From positions 1 through 36,937 of the forward strand of contig JANMVX010000333.1 of assembly GCA_031393505.1 (NCBI GenBank): a stretch of DNA of 36,937 nucleotides, read 5' to 3'. The stretch comes from JANYHF01 sp031393505 (GTDB taxonomy: Bacteria; Pseudomonadota; Alphaproteobacteria; Rhizobiales; Hyphomicrobiaceae). Below, in pieces: positions 16,850 to 24,946 of this stretch (the first letter of the stretch is position 1; the number at the start of each line of letters is the position of its first letter). Made by a program: the position numbers and the translations under genes. Below the pieces are notes generated by a model that was given only the letters and a program-made list of their open reading frames with translations, was not told where the DNA came from and searched no databases.

Positions 16850-18649
16850 ATGCCGAAATCAACGCCGCCCGCCACACCTAGCCCCGCGTCCTATCAGATC
16901 AAGGATCCGGAGGTGCTTACGCGCAACATGTTGCGATACTGGGAGGAAAGCGGAAAGGTCATGGCCGGGCTGATGGGCAAGGTCGGGCCGATGGCGCCCA
17001 GTCCCGAGATGCTGGAGGCCAACAAGGCGTTTGGCGAGCTGGCGCAGCAATGGATGACGGAGCCGCACCGGCTTGCTGCAGCGCAACAAGAGCTCTCGAC
17101 GTCGTTCATCGATCTGTGGTCGCGCACCATGCAGCGCGGCATGGGGCAGGAGGTGGCGCCGGTGGTGACGCCGGAGGCGGGCGACAACCGTTTTCGGGAT
17201 GCCGAGTGGAGCGAAAACCCCTATTTCGATTATTGGAAACAGGTCTATCTCCTGACCACGCAATGGGCCGAGAAGCTGGTCGAGGGCACCGAGGGCGTGG
17301 ACCCGAAAACGCGTGCGCGGGCCGAGTTTTACCTGCGTCAGTTGTCCAGCGCTTCGTCGCCATCGAATTTCCCCCTGACCAACCCCGAAGTGTTCCGCGA
17401 GACCATCGCCACCAACGGCGAAAACCTGGTGCGCGGCTTGGAGATGCTGGGCGGCGACCTCGCCAAGTCGGCCGATTCGATAAAGATCAACCAGACCGAT
17501 CTCGCCGCCTTCGAGGTGGGCAAGAACCTCGCCGTAACGCCCGGAAAAGTCGTGTTCCAGAACGACGTCATCCAGCTCATTCAGTACACACCGACCACGA
17601 CCGATGTGCAGCGCACGCCGATCGTCATTACCCCGCCTTGGATCAACAAGTTCTACATCCTCGATCTGACGGCGCAAAAATCCTTCGTGCGCTATCTGGT
17701 CGGCCAGGGTTTTACCGTGTTCCTGATCTCCTGGATCAACCCGGCCCCCGGCGAATCCCGCAAAACCTTCGAGGACTACATGCGCGACGGCATCCTGGCC
17801 GCCGCCGACGCCGCCTCGCGCGCCACCGACGTGCACAAGATCAACATCCTGGGTTATTGCGTCGGCGGCACTTTGCTGGGCACCACGCTGGCCTGGCTGG
17901 CGGCGCGCGGCGAAGAGCGCTTTAAGTGCGCTACCTTCCTGACCGCGCAGTTCGATTTCTCCAAAGCCGGCGATCTCTCGGTCTTCATCGACGAGCCGCA
18001 GCTGAAAGCGCTGGAAGAGATGATGGCCGAGCGCGGCGTGCTGGACGGCTCGAAAATGGCCAATGTATTCAACATGCTGCGCCCAAAAGACCTGATCTGG
18101 CCCTACATCGTCAACAACTACCTCTTGGGCAAAAAACCGCTCCCCTTCGACCTGCTCTACTGGAACCAGGATTCCACCCGCATGCCGGCGGCCAACCACG
18201 CTTTCTATCTGCGGAAATTCTACCTGGAGAATGCGCTCTCCAAGGGCCAGCTCACCTTCGGGGGCGAAAAGCTGGACATGAAGAAGGTGAAGCTGCCGGT
18301 CTACGAACTCGCCACCCGCGAAGACCATATCGCGCCGGCCGCCTCGGTCTATCTCGGCGCGCGCCTGCTCGGCGGCCCGACGCAGTATGTGATGGCCGGA
18401 TCGGGGCATATTGCGGGGGTCGTGAACCCGCCCGAGAAGGTGAAGTACCAGTATTGGACCAATGCCAAACTGCCGCCGACATTCGAGAAGTGGCAGGCCA
18501 CCGCCACCGAACACCCCGGCTCCTGGTGGCCGCACTGGATCGAATGGCTGCGCGGCCAGTCCGGCGACACGGTGCCCGCGCGGGTGCCGGGCGAGGGGCT
18601 GAAGGTGATCGAGGATGCGCCGGGAAGTTATGTGAGGGTGGTGGCATAG
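16850..18649 (+). CDS. phaC: Class I poly(3-hydroxyalkanoate) synthase
   Basis: This 599-aa enzyme polymerises hydroxyacyl-CoA into storage polyester on granules. The lipase-like box GYCVGGT contains the catalytic C337. D492 (REDHIAP) and H520 (GSGHIAGVVNPP) complete the triad, with spacing close to that in the Cupriavidus enzyme. The DLLYWNQDSTRMP region and the N-terminal domain starting SYQIKDPEVLTRNML are also typical. The length fits class I, which works without PhaE or PhaR. No phaA, phaB, phasin or phaR gene is adjacent. The ATG at 16850 was chosen; an upstream in-frame start at 16808 adds only unrelated residues. Confidence 0.95.
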   Translation: MPKSTPPATPSPASYQIKDPEVLTRNMLRYWEESGKVMAGLMGKVGPMAPSPEMLEANKAFGELAQQWMTEPHRLAAAQQELSTSFIDLWSRTMQRGMGQEVAPVVTPEAGDNRFRDAEWSENPYFDYWKQVYLLTTQWAEKLVEGTEGVDPKTRARAEFYLRQLSSASSPSNFPLTNPEVFRETIATNGENLVRGLEMLGGDLAKSADSIKINQTDLAAFEVGKNLAVTPGKVVFQNDVIQLIQYTPTTTDVQRTPIVITPPWINKFYILDLTAQKSFVRYLVGQGFTVFLISWINPAPGESRKTFEDYMRDGILAAADAASRATDVHKINILGYCVGGTLLGTTLAWLAARGEERFKCATFLTAQFDFSKAGDLSVFIDEPQLKALEEMMAERGVLDGSKMANVFNMLRPKDLIWPYIVNNYLLGKKPLPFDLLYWNQDSTRMPAANHAFYLRKFYLENALSKGQLTFGGEKLDMKKVKLPVYELATREDHIAPAASVYLGARLLGGPTQYVMAGSGHIAGVVNPPEKVKYQYWTNAKLPPTFEKWQATATEHPGSWWPHWIEWLRGQSGDTVPARVPGEGLKVIEDAPGSYVRVVA

Positions 18650-18738
18650 GCCCCCACCCCAATCCCGCCGAGATCGTGCCCTAATCCTCTCCCTCTGGCT
18701 CGCGCACACCACGACCCACGAGAGAGGCACCCGGCACG

Positions 18739-19428
18739 ATGACGCCACCAAAGCCGCCGACGCTCGCGCTCGACCACATTGCCATCGCTGCGGCGCGGCT
18801 GGGCGAAGGCATCGATTTTGTCGAGGAGACGCTGGGCGTGCGCATGCCGCTGGGCGGCAAGCATCCGATCATGAACACGCACAACGCGGTGATGCGGCTG
18901 GCCGACGGGCTCTATCTGGAGGTAATCGCCATCGACCCCGAGGCCGGCCCCGCCGCGCGCCCGCGCTGGTTCGGACTGGATGATCCGCGTCTGCAGGCGC
19001 GGCTGGCGGCGACCGGTCCGTCCCTGGTCGCCTGGGTGGTGCGTTCAGACGACCTGTCCGGCACGCTGCAGGCCAGCAAGGGCGTCCTGGGCGACGCCAT
19101 TGCCATGACGCGCGGGGCCTTCTCCTGGCACATCGGCGTGACGCCGGATGGACAGCCGGGGCTAGGCGGGCTGATGCCGGTGGCCATTCAATGGCCGGCC
19201 GGCGAGCATCCAACGCACCGCATGCCCGAGACCGGCGTGCGCTTCGGTGGGCTGACGCTGCGTGCGCCAAAACCCGAGCCGTTGCGCGCCGCGCTTGCCC
19301 AGATCGGGGCGGACAGGCTGGCCGATATCAAACCCTACCGGCGCAGCGCCTTGCCGCTCGAGGCTGCGTTCATCCGCCCCGACGGCCTGGAAGCGACCAT
19401 CGGCGGCGGCGACTGGGCAGCGATCTAA
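18739..19428 (+). CDS. VOC family (glyoxalase-like) protein
   Basis: The 229-aa protein begins LALDHIAIAAARLGEGIDFV, the first beta-alpha unit of the vicinal oxygen chelate fold, and includes GGKHPIMNTHNAVMRL and LYLEVIAIDP, as in the Glyoxalase_3 type (PF13468 style). A second, less clear module follows. The substrate is unknown; it is not a classical lactoylglutathione lyase. It starts 89 bases after phaC and could share its transcript. It ends just before a palindromic repeat. Confidence 0.8.
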   Translation: MTPPKPPTLALDHIAIAAARLGEGIDFVEETLGVRMPLGGKHPIMNTHNAVMRLADGLYLEVIAIDPEAGPAARPRWFGLDDPRLQARLAATGPSLVAWVVRSDDLSGTLQASKGVLGDAIAMTRGAFSWHIGVTPDGQPGLGGLMPVAIQWPAGEHPTHRMPETGVRFGGLTLRAPKPEPLRAALAQIGADRLADIKPYRRSALPLEAAFIRPDGLEATIGGGDWAAI

Positions 19429-19456
19429 AACACTTTCCGACCATATCGATCCACAA

Positions 19457-19613
19457 AGTGTCATCCCGGATGCGTCGCAGCATTTTTCATGACGCTGTGC
19501 TGATCCGGGATGTCCATCCGCTCCAGCCGCCATGCAACAGGCGCAGGAGCGGTTGGCGATCCCGGGTCTGCAGCGCACCATGAAGAATGCTGCGCTGCGC
19601 CCGGGATGACACT
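19457..19613. repeat. 157-bp imperfect palindromic repeat
   Basis: The outer arms AGTGTCATCCCGG and CCGGGATGACACT are complementary (one base bulged inside). Pairing continues through GCATTTTTCATG and CATGAAGAATGC into the arms. A second hairpin, CCGCTCC with GGAGCGG, lies at the centre. The 'gtcatcccgg' end is typical of palindromic intergenic repeats in many alphaproteobacteria. No coding potential is seen. It separates the convergent VOC and 37-aa genes and could act as a bidirectional terminator. Confidence 0.8.
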
Positions 19614-19650
19614 TGTGATGCGAGGCGAAAGAAAAAAGCTCTAGGAGCCG

Positions 19651-19764
19651 CTACTTCTTCTTGCCGGCGCCCGCACCCATGCCGCCGGCCGTCGCCGTGG
19701 GCTTGGGCTTTTCGGCCTTCGGCTTCTTGGTTTCCTTGTTCGACTTCTGCTGACCCTTGGCCAT
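19651..19764 (-). CDS. Small basic conserved protein, 37 aa
   Basis: This very short gene encodes MAKGQQKSNKETKKPKAEKP followed by a Gly/Ala tail ending in GKKK. It is highly basic, without a membrane segment. Similar 'MAKGQ-x-x-SNKE-x-KKPK' peptides are, from memory, found widely in proteobacteria and annotated as hypothetical. GGAG lies eight bases before the ATG at 19764, a good ribosome site. A role in RNA or ribosome binding would suit the charge, but this is speculation. Confidence 0.75.
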   Translation of the reverse strand: MAKGQQKSNKETKKPKAEKPKPTATAGGMGAGAGKKK

Positions 19765-19921
19765 GTTGGTCTCCAATGCTTCTGATCGATCCGCAGTCGT
19801 CATGACGGCGGCGATTCGGTTCGCAATCATACCGTCGGAGTGCCGCATTGTGTCAATGCTCAATGCACCGTGGCCGACCGGGCGGAGGCCGGACGGGCGC
19901 CCCGCGCGATGATCAGCGCGG

Positions 19922-20317
19922 CTAAAACCGTTGCTGCTCCAGCCAGTCACAGGCGCCTTGATTGCGGTCCAACTGGCACGCGGTATTGGCCCGCAACATC
20001 GATAGGTAAAAATTGCAGATGTTTGGATCGCCGCCGAAACAGTTGCGCCCCATGTCGTAGAGGCGGCAGGCGGACGCGAAACCGCGGATCTGACACGACG
20101 TCTGGTGGTAGGGCACGCAAATTTCGGGGCGCCCCGTGGCGATGCAGGCGGCTTCAGCGTCCAACCCGGGATTGGGTTTGACGCATTGCAGCGGATCACC
20201 GTTGTCATCCCGTCCGCAGGGGGCCTCAGTGTCATCGGCCATCGCCTTGCCGGAGATCAGGCTGCCGGTCGCGACAAGTGCGAGGGCCAAAAGGCACGCA
20301 TACACGAGAGGTTTCAT
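19922..20317 (-). CDS. Secreted cysteine-rich hypothetical protein
   Basis: The 131-aa product has a clear signal peptide (MKPLVYACLLALALVATGSL, then ISGKAMA before the likely cut). The mature part has ten cysteines spaced through 100 residues (for example QTSCQIRGFASACRLYDMGRNC and NICNFYLSMLRANTAC), which suggests several disulfide bonds in the periplasm. I do not recognise the family. It stands alone between the 37-aa gene and the toxin-antitoxin zone. Confidence 0.65.
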   Translation of the reverse strand: MKPLVYACLLALALVATGSLISGKAMADDTEAPCGRDDNGDPLQCVKPNPGLDAEAACIATGRPEICVPYHQTSCQIRGFASACRLYDMGRNCFGGDPNICNFYLSMLRANTACQLDRNQGACDWLEQQRF

Positions 20318-20433
20318 GGCGAAATGTATCTCCCCTATTCGTCCATGGTTAACGGCGGATGATCAGGGGATTGGAACACGACCCGCTGCCGGCCTCAACA
20401 TCGAAACATCGGCTTGCTGAATATGCCGGCGAT

Positions 20434-20581
20434 TGCGCAAAGATCCGCAAACGGTCGGATCTTCGGCAGCTTGGCTGGCGGCAGGTCGTACAGGTTCTTG
20501 TCCATCGGCTCGCGGGGATTGAGCGTGTTCAGGGCGCCGCCCTGGCGGGCCATCAGCATGGCGGCATCGGCCAGTTAGGGG
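20434..20581 (-). pseudogene. Internal glnA fragment (about codons 365-415)
   Basis: The minus strand contains MDKNLYDLPPAKLPKI and AAMLMA, matching the adenylylation-site region of the intact glnA downstream (about 26645-26797). Both ends of the gene are missing. At several sites this fragment agrees with the larger fragment at 24391-24881 against intact glnA: GCGCAAAGATCCGC (intact has GCGCAACGATCCGC), GTTCAGGG (intact GTTCTCGA) and GCTGGCGGC (intact GCCGGCGGC). It abuts a truncated DUF5615 gene, whose frame runs on through it out of the glnA frame. Confidence 0.88.
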
Positions 20582-20584
20582 AGC

Positions 20585-20692
20585 TACAAGTCCTCGGCCG
20601 ATGTGCATCGGGTCGACGGTGCCGAGGTCGCCGCGCGCCGCCAATGCCCCAACATAGCTGGGCGACAGGCATTCATCGACCAGGAACCTCAC
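20585..20692 (-). pseudogene. Truncated DUF5615 PIN-like toxin
   Basis: The first 35 codons, MRFLVDECLSPSYVGALAAR and GDLGTVDPMHIGRGL, match the N-terminus of DUF5615 (Mut7-C/PIN-like) proteins, which normally run to about 110 aa with further acidic residues. The match stops where the glnA fragment begins, so the rest of the domain is gone. The GTG start overlaps the TGA of the DUF433 gene (GTGA), the usual coupling in this type of pair. It is unlikely to be an active nuclease. Confidence 0.75.
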
Positions 20693-20946
20693 TCCGCCGG
20701 GATCCGCATCTTGGTTTTACGCCAAGGCCGGCCATCCGGGTCCTCGACAAACGGGAAACGCGCGGCATAATCCGCCGCCGACGCGATCTCCTCCACCGTG
20801 AGATGAGGGTGGTCGTCGATCAGTTCGGCCAGCGTATCACCACCATAGAGGCGCGCCGCCGCGGCGTACACGGTCAGCCGCGTGCCCCTGATGCACGGCG
20901 TGCCGCCCATGATTTCGGGATCGGAGAGGATGAGGGGGGCGGTCAT
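20689..20946 (-). CDS. DUF433 antitoxin
   Basis: This 85-aa protein has the DUF433 core: LILSDPEIMGGTPCIRGTRL followed by TVYAAAARLYGGDTLAELIDDHPHL-like helix-turn-helix and YAARF. DUF433 proteins are commonly paired with DUF5615 toxins. Its expected partner follows immediately but is truncated, so this antitoxin is now probably an orphan. The start at 20946 begins at the family N-terminus; an upstream TTG (20982) is less likely. No strong ribosome site is seen. Confidence 0.82.
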   Translation of the reverse strand: MTAPLILSDPEIMGGTPCIRGTRLTVYAAAARLYGGDTLAELIDDHPHLTVEEIASAADYAARFPFVEDPDGRPWRKTKMRIPAE

Positions 20947-21002
20947 TGCGGAAGACTGCCATTGCACGTCGAAAAATGCCAAATGGGCGTTGACGACGCC
21001 TC

Positions 21003-21056
21003 AACTATCGGCCAGAGCGGTGGCACCAAATGAGCGACGGCGCTATCACGACGTTT
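21003..21056 (+). pseudogene. Remnant of a brnT toxin gene 3' end
   Basis: The + strand reads LSARAVAPNERRRYHDV, against IISARRPDPHEKRRYHEV at the end of the intact brnT at 24947. The TGA stop of brnT is replaced by TTG. It overlaps the start of the antitoxin-like gene exactly as in the intact pair. Upstream the brnT sequence is lost or unrecognisable. Confidence 0.78.
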
Positions 21057-21344
21057 TGGCTCGACCCGAACAATCCACCCAAAACGGATTGGAGCGCGGT
21101 CGCTAAGCTCACGGATGACGAGATCCACGCGGCGGCGTTGAGCGATCCCGATGCACAGCCGGCTACGGCGGAGCAGCTTGCGCACGCACGGCGCACCCTC
21201 AGTGCGCGCCTTATCCGCAAGAAATTTGGTCTGACACAGGAACAGTTCGCCCGGCGCTTCGGCTTGCGGTTGGAGCTGGTCCAAGGCTGGGAGAACAAGT
21301 CGATCATCCCGGAAACCGTCCGGCGCGTCGTGGCGGCGGCGTGA
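21030..21344 (+). CDS. BrnA-like helix-turn-helix antitoxin, orphan copy
   Basis: The 104-aa protein has an XRE-like HTH near its C-terminus (KKFGLTQEQFARRFGLRLEL and VQGWENKS). It is a paralogue of the antitoxin at 25185: both share LDP-x-NPPKTDW, AALSDPD and QEQFARRFGLRLE. Compared with that copy it lacks about 15 residues between the HTH and the final VRRVV, an in-frame deletion. Its toxin partner is only a remnant, so it may be a solo regulator or on the way to loss. Confidence 0.8.
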   Translation: MSDGAITTFWLDPNNPPKTDWSAVAKLTDDEIHAAALSDPDAQPATAEQLAHARRTLSARLIRKKFGLTQEQFARRFGLRLELVQGWENKSIIPETVRRVVAAA

Positions 21345-21749
21345 TTGGGCGAGCTTCGGTGCGACGGAAGGCGAACGCGGTCTAGCCGTCGCTGATCGGG
21401 GAACAGCTGACATCGTTTTGGTGCGGCGCAGGCTTGCGAAATCGACCTGATTGAACCTGAGAGGTCATCAAGCTCTCCAACGCCAGCCGACGGGCCTGGT
21501 GCCTGCGGAGCAATTCTTGCCATCCCCTGAGCGTCCAGTCGTAGACAGCCCGTCCGAACAACAGGAGGCAGCTGACGAAATGCCTACTGCGGGCTTAAGC
21601 CCTCGCACGTCGAGCGACCGATCCGGCTCTGGCCGCAAAGTGCCGCAGCCGTCAGCCGCTCGATGCCCAGGCTCGTGTGAAGGACAAGGGCTACTCTTTC
21701 GGAGGCCGACAATGATCGGTGACGCTTAGGAGGTCTACAGCGCAAGATC
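21345..21749. other. Gene-free stretch
   Basis: About 405 bp without a convincing gene. Short open frames exist on both strands but lack family resemblance and ribosome sites. No palindrome or promoter stands out. It lies between the orphan antitoxin and the convergent L,D-transpeptidase gene and is probably decayed accessory DNA. Confidence 0.5.
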
Positions 21750-23285
21750 CTACCATAGCCAAGCTGGCGGCCCCTGATCATTGCCTCCGCGACGCCCCTT
21801 TTTTCGTGCTTGGCGGCTGGGGCTGGCTTGGCCAAAGATGTCGAAGCCATTGCCCCATGGCGTGCCGCTTGCAACGCGGAGTTCGGGCTTGGCTGTTGGC
21901 TTGCGCGTTTTGAAGCCGCCCTGGGGCTGATCGCTCAGCACCGCGACAAATTCGGTGCGAAAGTTGGTCTCCTTGCTGAGCGGCTCATCCGAGACGATGA
22001 TCGAGGATCGCGGCATTGCGGTCGGCGCGATCCGATCGAGCACGTCCTTCGGGATCGTGATGCGATCAAGCGCATCCTTGGCGTCGTCCTGGCTGTCGAT
22101 CGTGACCGCGGTCCAGCGCAGTCCACCGGCGGCTTTGCGCGCCATCGCCGTGAAAATATGCGTGCCGATTGGCTTGTCGGGATCGCGGATGGTGACCGGA
22201 ACCTCGATGCTGGTGTCGAACACCTCGCCCCCGTCCACCCACGACTTATGCGTATTCCGCCGCACGTAGAGCTTCTGTGTCGCGCGGCTGATGTAAACCG
22301 AGACCGGCTCGAGCGCGAGTTTGGCTTCGCTCGCCGCTTTCGCGGTGTCGACCTTCTTGCTCGCGGCAAACTTGATGGCCTCCTTTGCGGCGTCAACAGC
22401 CGCAAGTTTCGACGTCAGATCGGCCGTCGCGGTGTCGAACTGCGTCCAGGCTTCCGTGGCCTTGGCCGTTGCCGTGGTCTTTTGCTCCTCGGCGCGCGCC
22501 TTGGCCTCATCCGTCGTTGCGGCCGCGAGCGTTTTGTTGGCACGAGCGAGATCGGCGTCGGCTCCGGCTTTGAGGTTTTCCAGCTTGCGCAGCGACACCT
22601 TTAATATAGCGGCGTCGCGCGCTGCTTTCCCGGCGGCCTTGTTCGCCTCCAGGATGGCCTTATCTGCCTCGGTAACTTGCCGGCTCAGCATCTCGGCACG
22701 CTCTGGAGCCGCTGCGGCTGCAGTCTCGTTCGGCAGGAACAGCGCCGGGTGCGAGAACTCGGCCGGAGCGGCATCGTCTGGCGAGACGATCACCCGCATC
22801 CCCAACCGCGTCTGATCGAACATCTTGTCCGCAAAGCCGAAGGGCATCCGCACGCAGCCGTGCGATGCGGCATACCCCGGCAGGGGGCCGCCATGCAGCG
22901 CAATGCCGTTCCAAGTGAGCCGTTGCATGTGCGGCATCGAGGCGTCGTCATAGAGGCTCGAGTGGTGATCCAGGTCCTTTTCGAGCACGGCGAAGACGCC
23001 GGCTGGCGTCTCACGTCCCTTGGCGCCGGTCGACACCGGCGCGCGGGAGATCCAGCCTTCGGCATCGTAGAACGTGACCTGCTGGCTCTTGATCGACACG
23101 ATCGCCATGATCGGCTCGCCAGCCTCGCGCGGCGCTGTCACGTCTGTGGGGACGGCCGGGCGCACCTGTTTCGCCCCGGCCGCACCAATCGGGCCGATCA
23201 GTGCGGCGATCGCCGCCAGTGCAGCGACGGCAGAAACTCTCCCACGCCGAATTCCGGATTGTGCCATACCGACTCGAATTGCCAT
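21750..23285 (-). CDS. L,D-transpeptidase (YkuD) family protein with coiled coil
   Basis: A 511-aa exported protein. After an N-terminal hydrophobic segment (VSAVAALAAIAALIGPIGAA) comes the YkuD domain (about 58-168) with IALHGG and SHGCVRM, giving catalytic H and C144. A long Ala/Lys/Glu-rich coiled coil follows (about 195-330). Then a second, YkuD-like beta segment (PVSVYISRATQKLYVRRNTH and PVTIRDPDKPIGTHIFTA) appears without the HGC motif, so it is probably inactive. The C-terminus is basic and Gly-rich. The enzyme would make 3-3 cross-links or anchor proteins to peptidoglycan. The start could also be the internal M7. Confidence 0.87.
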   Translation of the reverse strand: MAIRVGMAQSGIRRGRVSAVAALAAIAALIGPIGAAGAKQVRPAVPTDVTAPREAGEPIMAIVSIKSQQVTFYDAEGWISRAPVSTGAKGRETPAGVFAVLEKDLDHHSSLYDDASMPHMQRLTWNGIALHGGPLPGYAASHGCVRMPFGFADKMFDQTRLGMRVIVSPDDAAPAEFSHPALFLPNETAAAAAPERAEMLSRQVTEADKAILEANKAAGKAARDAAILKVSLRKLENLKAGADADLARANKTLAAATTDEAKARAEEQKTTATAKATEAWTQFDTATADLTSKLAAVDAAKEAIKFAASKKVDTAKAASEAKLALEPVSVYISRATQKLYVRRNTHKSWVDGGEVFDTSIEVPVTIRDPDKPIGTHIFTAMARKAAGGLRWTAVTIDSQDDAKDALDRITIPKDVLDRIAPTAMPRSSIIVSDEPLSKETNFRTEFVAVLSDQPQGGFKTRKPTAKPELRVASGTPWGNGFDIFGQASPSRQARKKGRRGGNDQGPPAWLW

Positions 23286-23363
23286 GCCTCGCCCCGCCTG
23301 AAATGCATGCCGCTGATCGCCTCGAAAGCAGAGTTTTAGACAGCGTCTACGCGCTGCTCCGGC

Positions 23364-23651
23364 TCACTCCGTAGGGGACATGGCAGAGGACCTCGCAGCA
23401 AGGTCATTCGCCATTGTATCGGCCCGTCCGGCAGGTGAGTACGCGAGCAGTGGCAGAGCAGTCGACGAGGCGTCAGGCCCTATCAACGCATGGGTTGCTG
23501 CCGCATACAATGCCATTAGCACAACCACGTGCTCTTTCTCACAGCCAGTGTTGCCTGCCGGCACAACGACGGTCTTGGACTGTCCGCTGCGGATCAGCTG
23601 CCGGACCTGACGCATCGAATAGCGCGGCTGCGACCGTTCATGACTTGACAC
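23364..23651 (-). CDS. Possible hypothetical protein, 95 aa
   Basis: The frame gives a plausible small protein with SMRQVRQLIRSGQSKTVVVP and HVVVLMALYAAATHAL. I do not recognise it. The opposite strand also has open frames over the same bases, so the coding strand is not secure. It is divergent from the membrane protein at 23700. If it is not coding, the whole 23286-23699 stretch holds no gene. Confidence 0.3.
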   Translation of the reverse strand: MSSHERSQPRYSMRQVRQLIRSGQSKTVVVPAGNTGCEKEHVVVLMALYAAATHALIGPDASSTALPLLAYSPAGRADTMANDLAARSSAMSPTE

Positions 23652-23699
23652 ACGGGCGCGCGCACAGTTCGTTCTCCAAAGTTAGGGGGGCCACATACC

Positions 23700-24041
23700 A
23701 TGCTGACAGCTGTGCTGTTTGTTTTCGCCTTGGCGGCGATGGAAAAGTCGTTGGCCCTTATGGCGCTGCTTTTCCTCTGTGGCACTCTGGCCGTTGGGAT
23801 CTTTGAGGCTTGGTCGAAGACGCGCGGCGCTCTGGGATGGATCGTGAGTATCCTTGCTTCGGTCGTCGGAGGCACCTTCGGCGGCATGGGATTGAGCATG
23901 GGGGCAATGGCGGCGGTTGATGCGATGAGCCTGCCGTCCGAGTGGGCTGAGCTTGATGCCTCGGTCGGTCTTCTCGCGATGATCCTTGGTTTGCTGCTGG
24001 GCTCTTGGCTCGCGCTGCGGATCGTGAACCGGTTCCGATGA
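23700..24041 (+). CDS. Small hypothetical membrane protein
   Basis: The 113-aa product has three to four hydrophobic segments (LTAVLFVFALAAM, LALMALLFLCGTLAVGIF, a Gly-rich segment VVGGTFGGMGLSMGAMAAV, and GLLAMILGLLLGSWLAL). AGGGGGG lies upstream of the ATG as a ribosome site. No named family is recognised. It is a free-standing gene in the accessory region. Confidence 0.6.
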   Translation: MLTAVLFVFALAAMEKSLALMALLFLCGTLAVGIFEAWSKTRGALGWIVSILASVVGGTFGGMGLSMGAMAAVDAMSLPSEWAELDASVGLLAMILGLLLGSWLALRIVNRFR

Positions 24042-24339
24042 TTTTCTTCAGCCGGCGTTGATCAATCCCGTCTCTCGGCAGGGCGGCGGCCGGTCGTGGC
24101 CCGGCGCCCCCGAACGATAAATGCCGGTCGTCGCTCGATGCGAGGCGACGAGCTTCCGGTCGCGGAACAAACCATGTCCTCCGGGCGGTATCAGCTCATC
24201 ATCGAGCAACGCGCCGCCGACCGTTGACCATCGCAATGGGCCCATAGCAGACGTCCATTGTTACTGTGGGTCGCGAAGTGACGCCAAGCAGACAGGCTTG
24301 GCAAGCGCAACCCGGACTGGCCCCCGTGTCCCGGCCCAC
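24042..24339. other. Gene-free stretch before the terminator
   Basis: No supported gene in roughly 300 bp. Short frames on both strands have no recognisable domain. The stretch ends in a terminator hairpin that belongs to the glnA fragment. Confidence 0.45.
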
Positions 24340-24370
24340 AAAAAAGCTGGGGACCTCGCCCCGGCTTTTT
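24340..24370. terminator. Bidirectional intrinsic terminator
   Basis: AAAAAGC-T-GGGG-ACCTCG-CCCC-G-GCTTTTT forms a GC-rich stem with a T-tract on either strand. It is 20 bases beyond the stop of the glnA fragment on the minus strand, so it probably ended the ancestral glnA transcript. Confidence 0.8.
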
Positions 24371-24390
24371 CCTATCAGTGTACGGTGAAA

Positions 24391-24881
24391 TTAGCTGCTG
24401 AGATACACATAATACTCCACCGGATGCGGCGTCATCTCGAACCGCTCGACTTCCTGCATCTTCAGATCGATATACCCATCGATCATATCGTCGGTGAACA
24501 CGCCGCCCTTCTTGAACACAGCGCGGCTCTTGTCGAGCGAACCTATCGCCTCGCGCAAAGATCCGCACACCGTCGGGATCTTCGACAATTCCGCTGGCGG
24601 CAGGTCGTACAGGTTCTTGTCCATCGGCTCGCCGGGGTTGAACTTGTTCAGGGTGCCGTCGAGGCCGGCCATCAGCATGGCGGCGAAGGCCAGGTACGGG
24701 TTGGCGGCCGGATCGGGGAAGCGGATTTCGATGCGCTTGGACTTCGGACCTGAGCCATGCGGGATGCGGCAGCTCGCCGAGCGGTTGCGCGCCGAATAGG
24801 CCAGCAGCACCGGGGCTTCGTAGCCCGGCACCAGGCGCTTGTAGCTGTTGATGGTCGGGTTGGTGGCGGCGTTGATGGACA
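24391..24881 (-). pseudogene. glnA 3' fragment (about codons 308 to stop)
   Basis: This is an uninterrupted 160-codon copy of the end of glutamine synthetase, from INAATNPTINSYKRLVPGYE to TPHPVEYYVYLSS, including the adenylylation site NLYDLPP. The intact gene ends TPHPVEYDMYFSC. Many base differences from intact glnA are synonymous. The match stops sharply at about 24881 (shared GGCGTTGATGG, then unrelated). It is a direct repeat of intact glnA, separated by brnT, the antitoxin gene and a 246-codon gene. It lacks the N-terminal domain and most of the active site, so it cannot be an enzyme. Confidence 0.93.
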
Positions 24882-24946
24882 CCGGTCGTGCAAATTGCTA
24901 ATTTACGGCAGGCTTGGTTGCGGCGGGCTTGGTTGGGGGACCAGTA

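Noticed and set aside
16859..18751. A 630-codon minus-strand open frame opposite phaC
   Set aside because: It mirrors the phaC codons, with Arg/His/Gly-rich low-complexity sequence and no family match.
24048..24245. A 65-codon minus-strand frame considered as a transposase or antitoxin remnant
   Set aside because: No motif could be recognised and there is no ribosome site.
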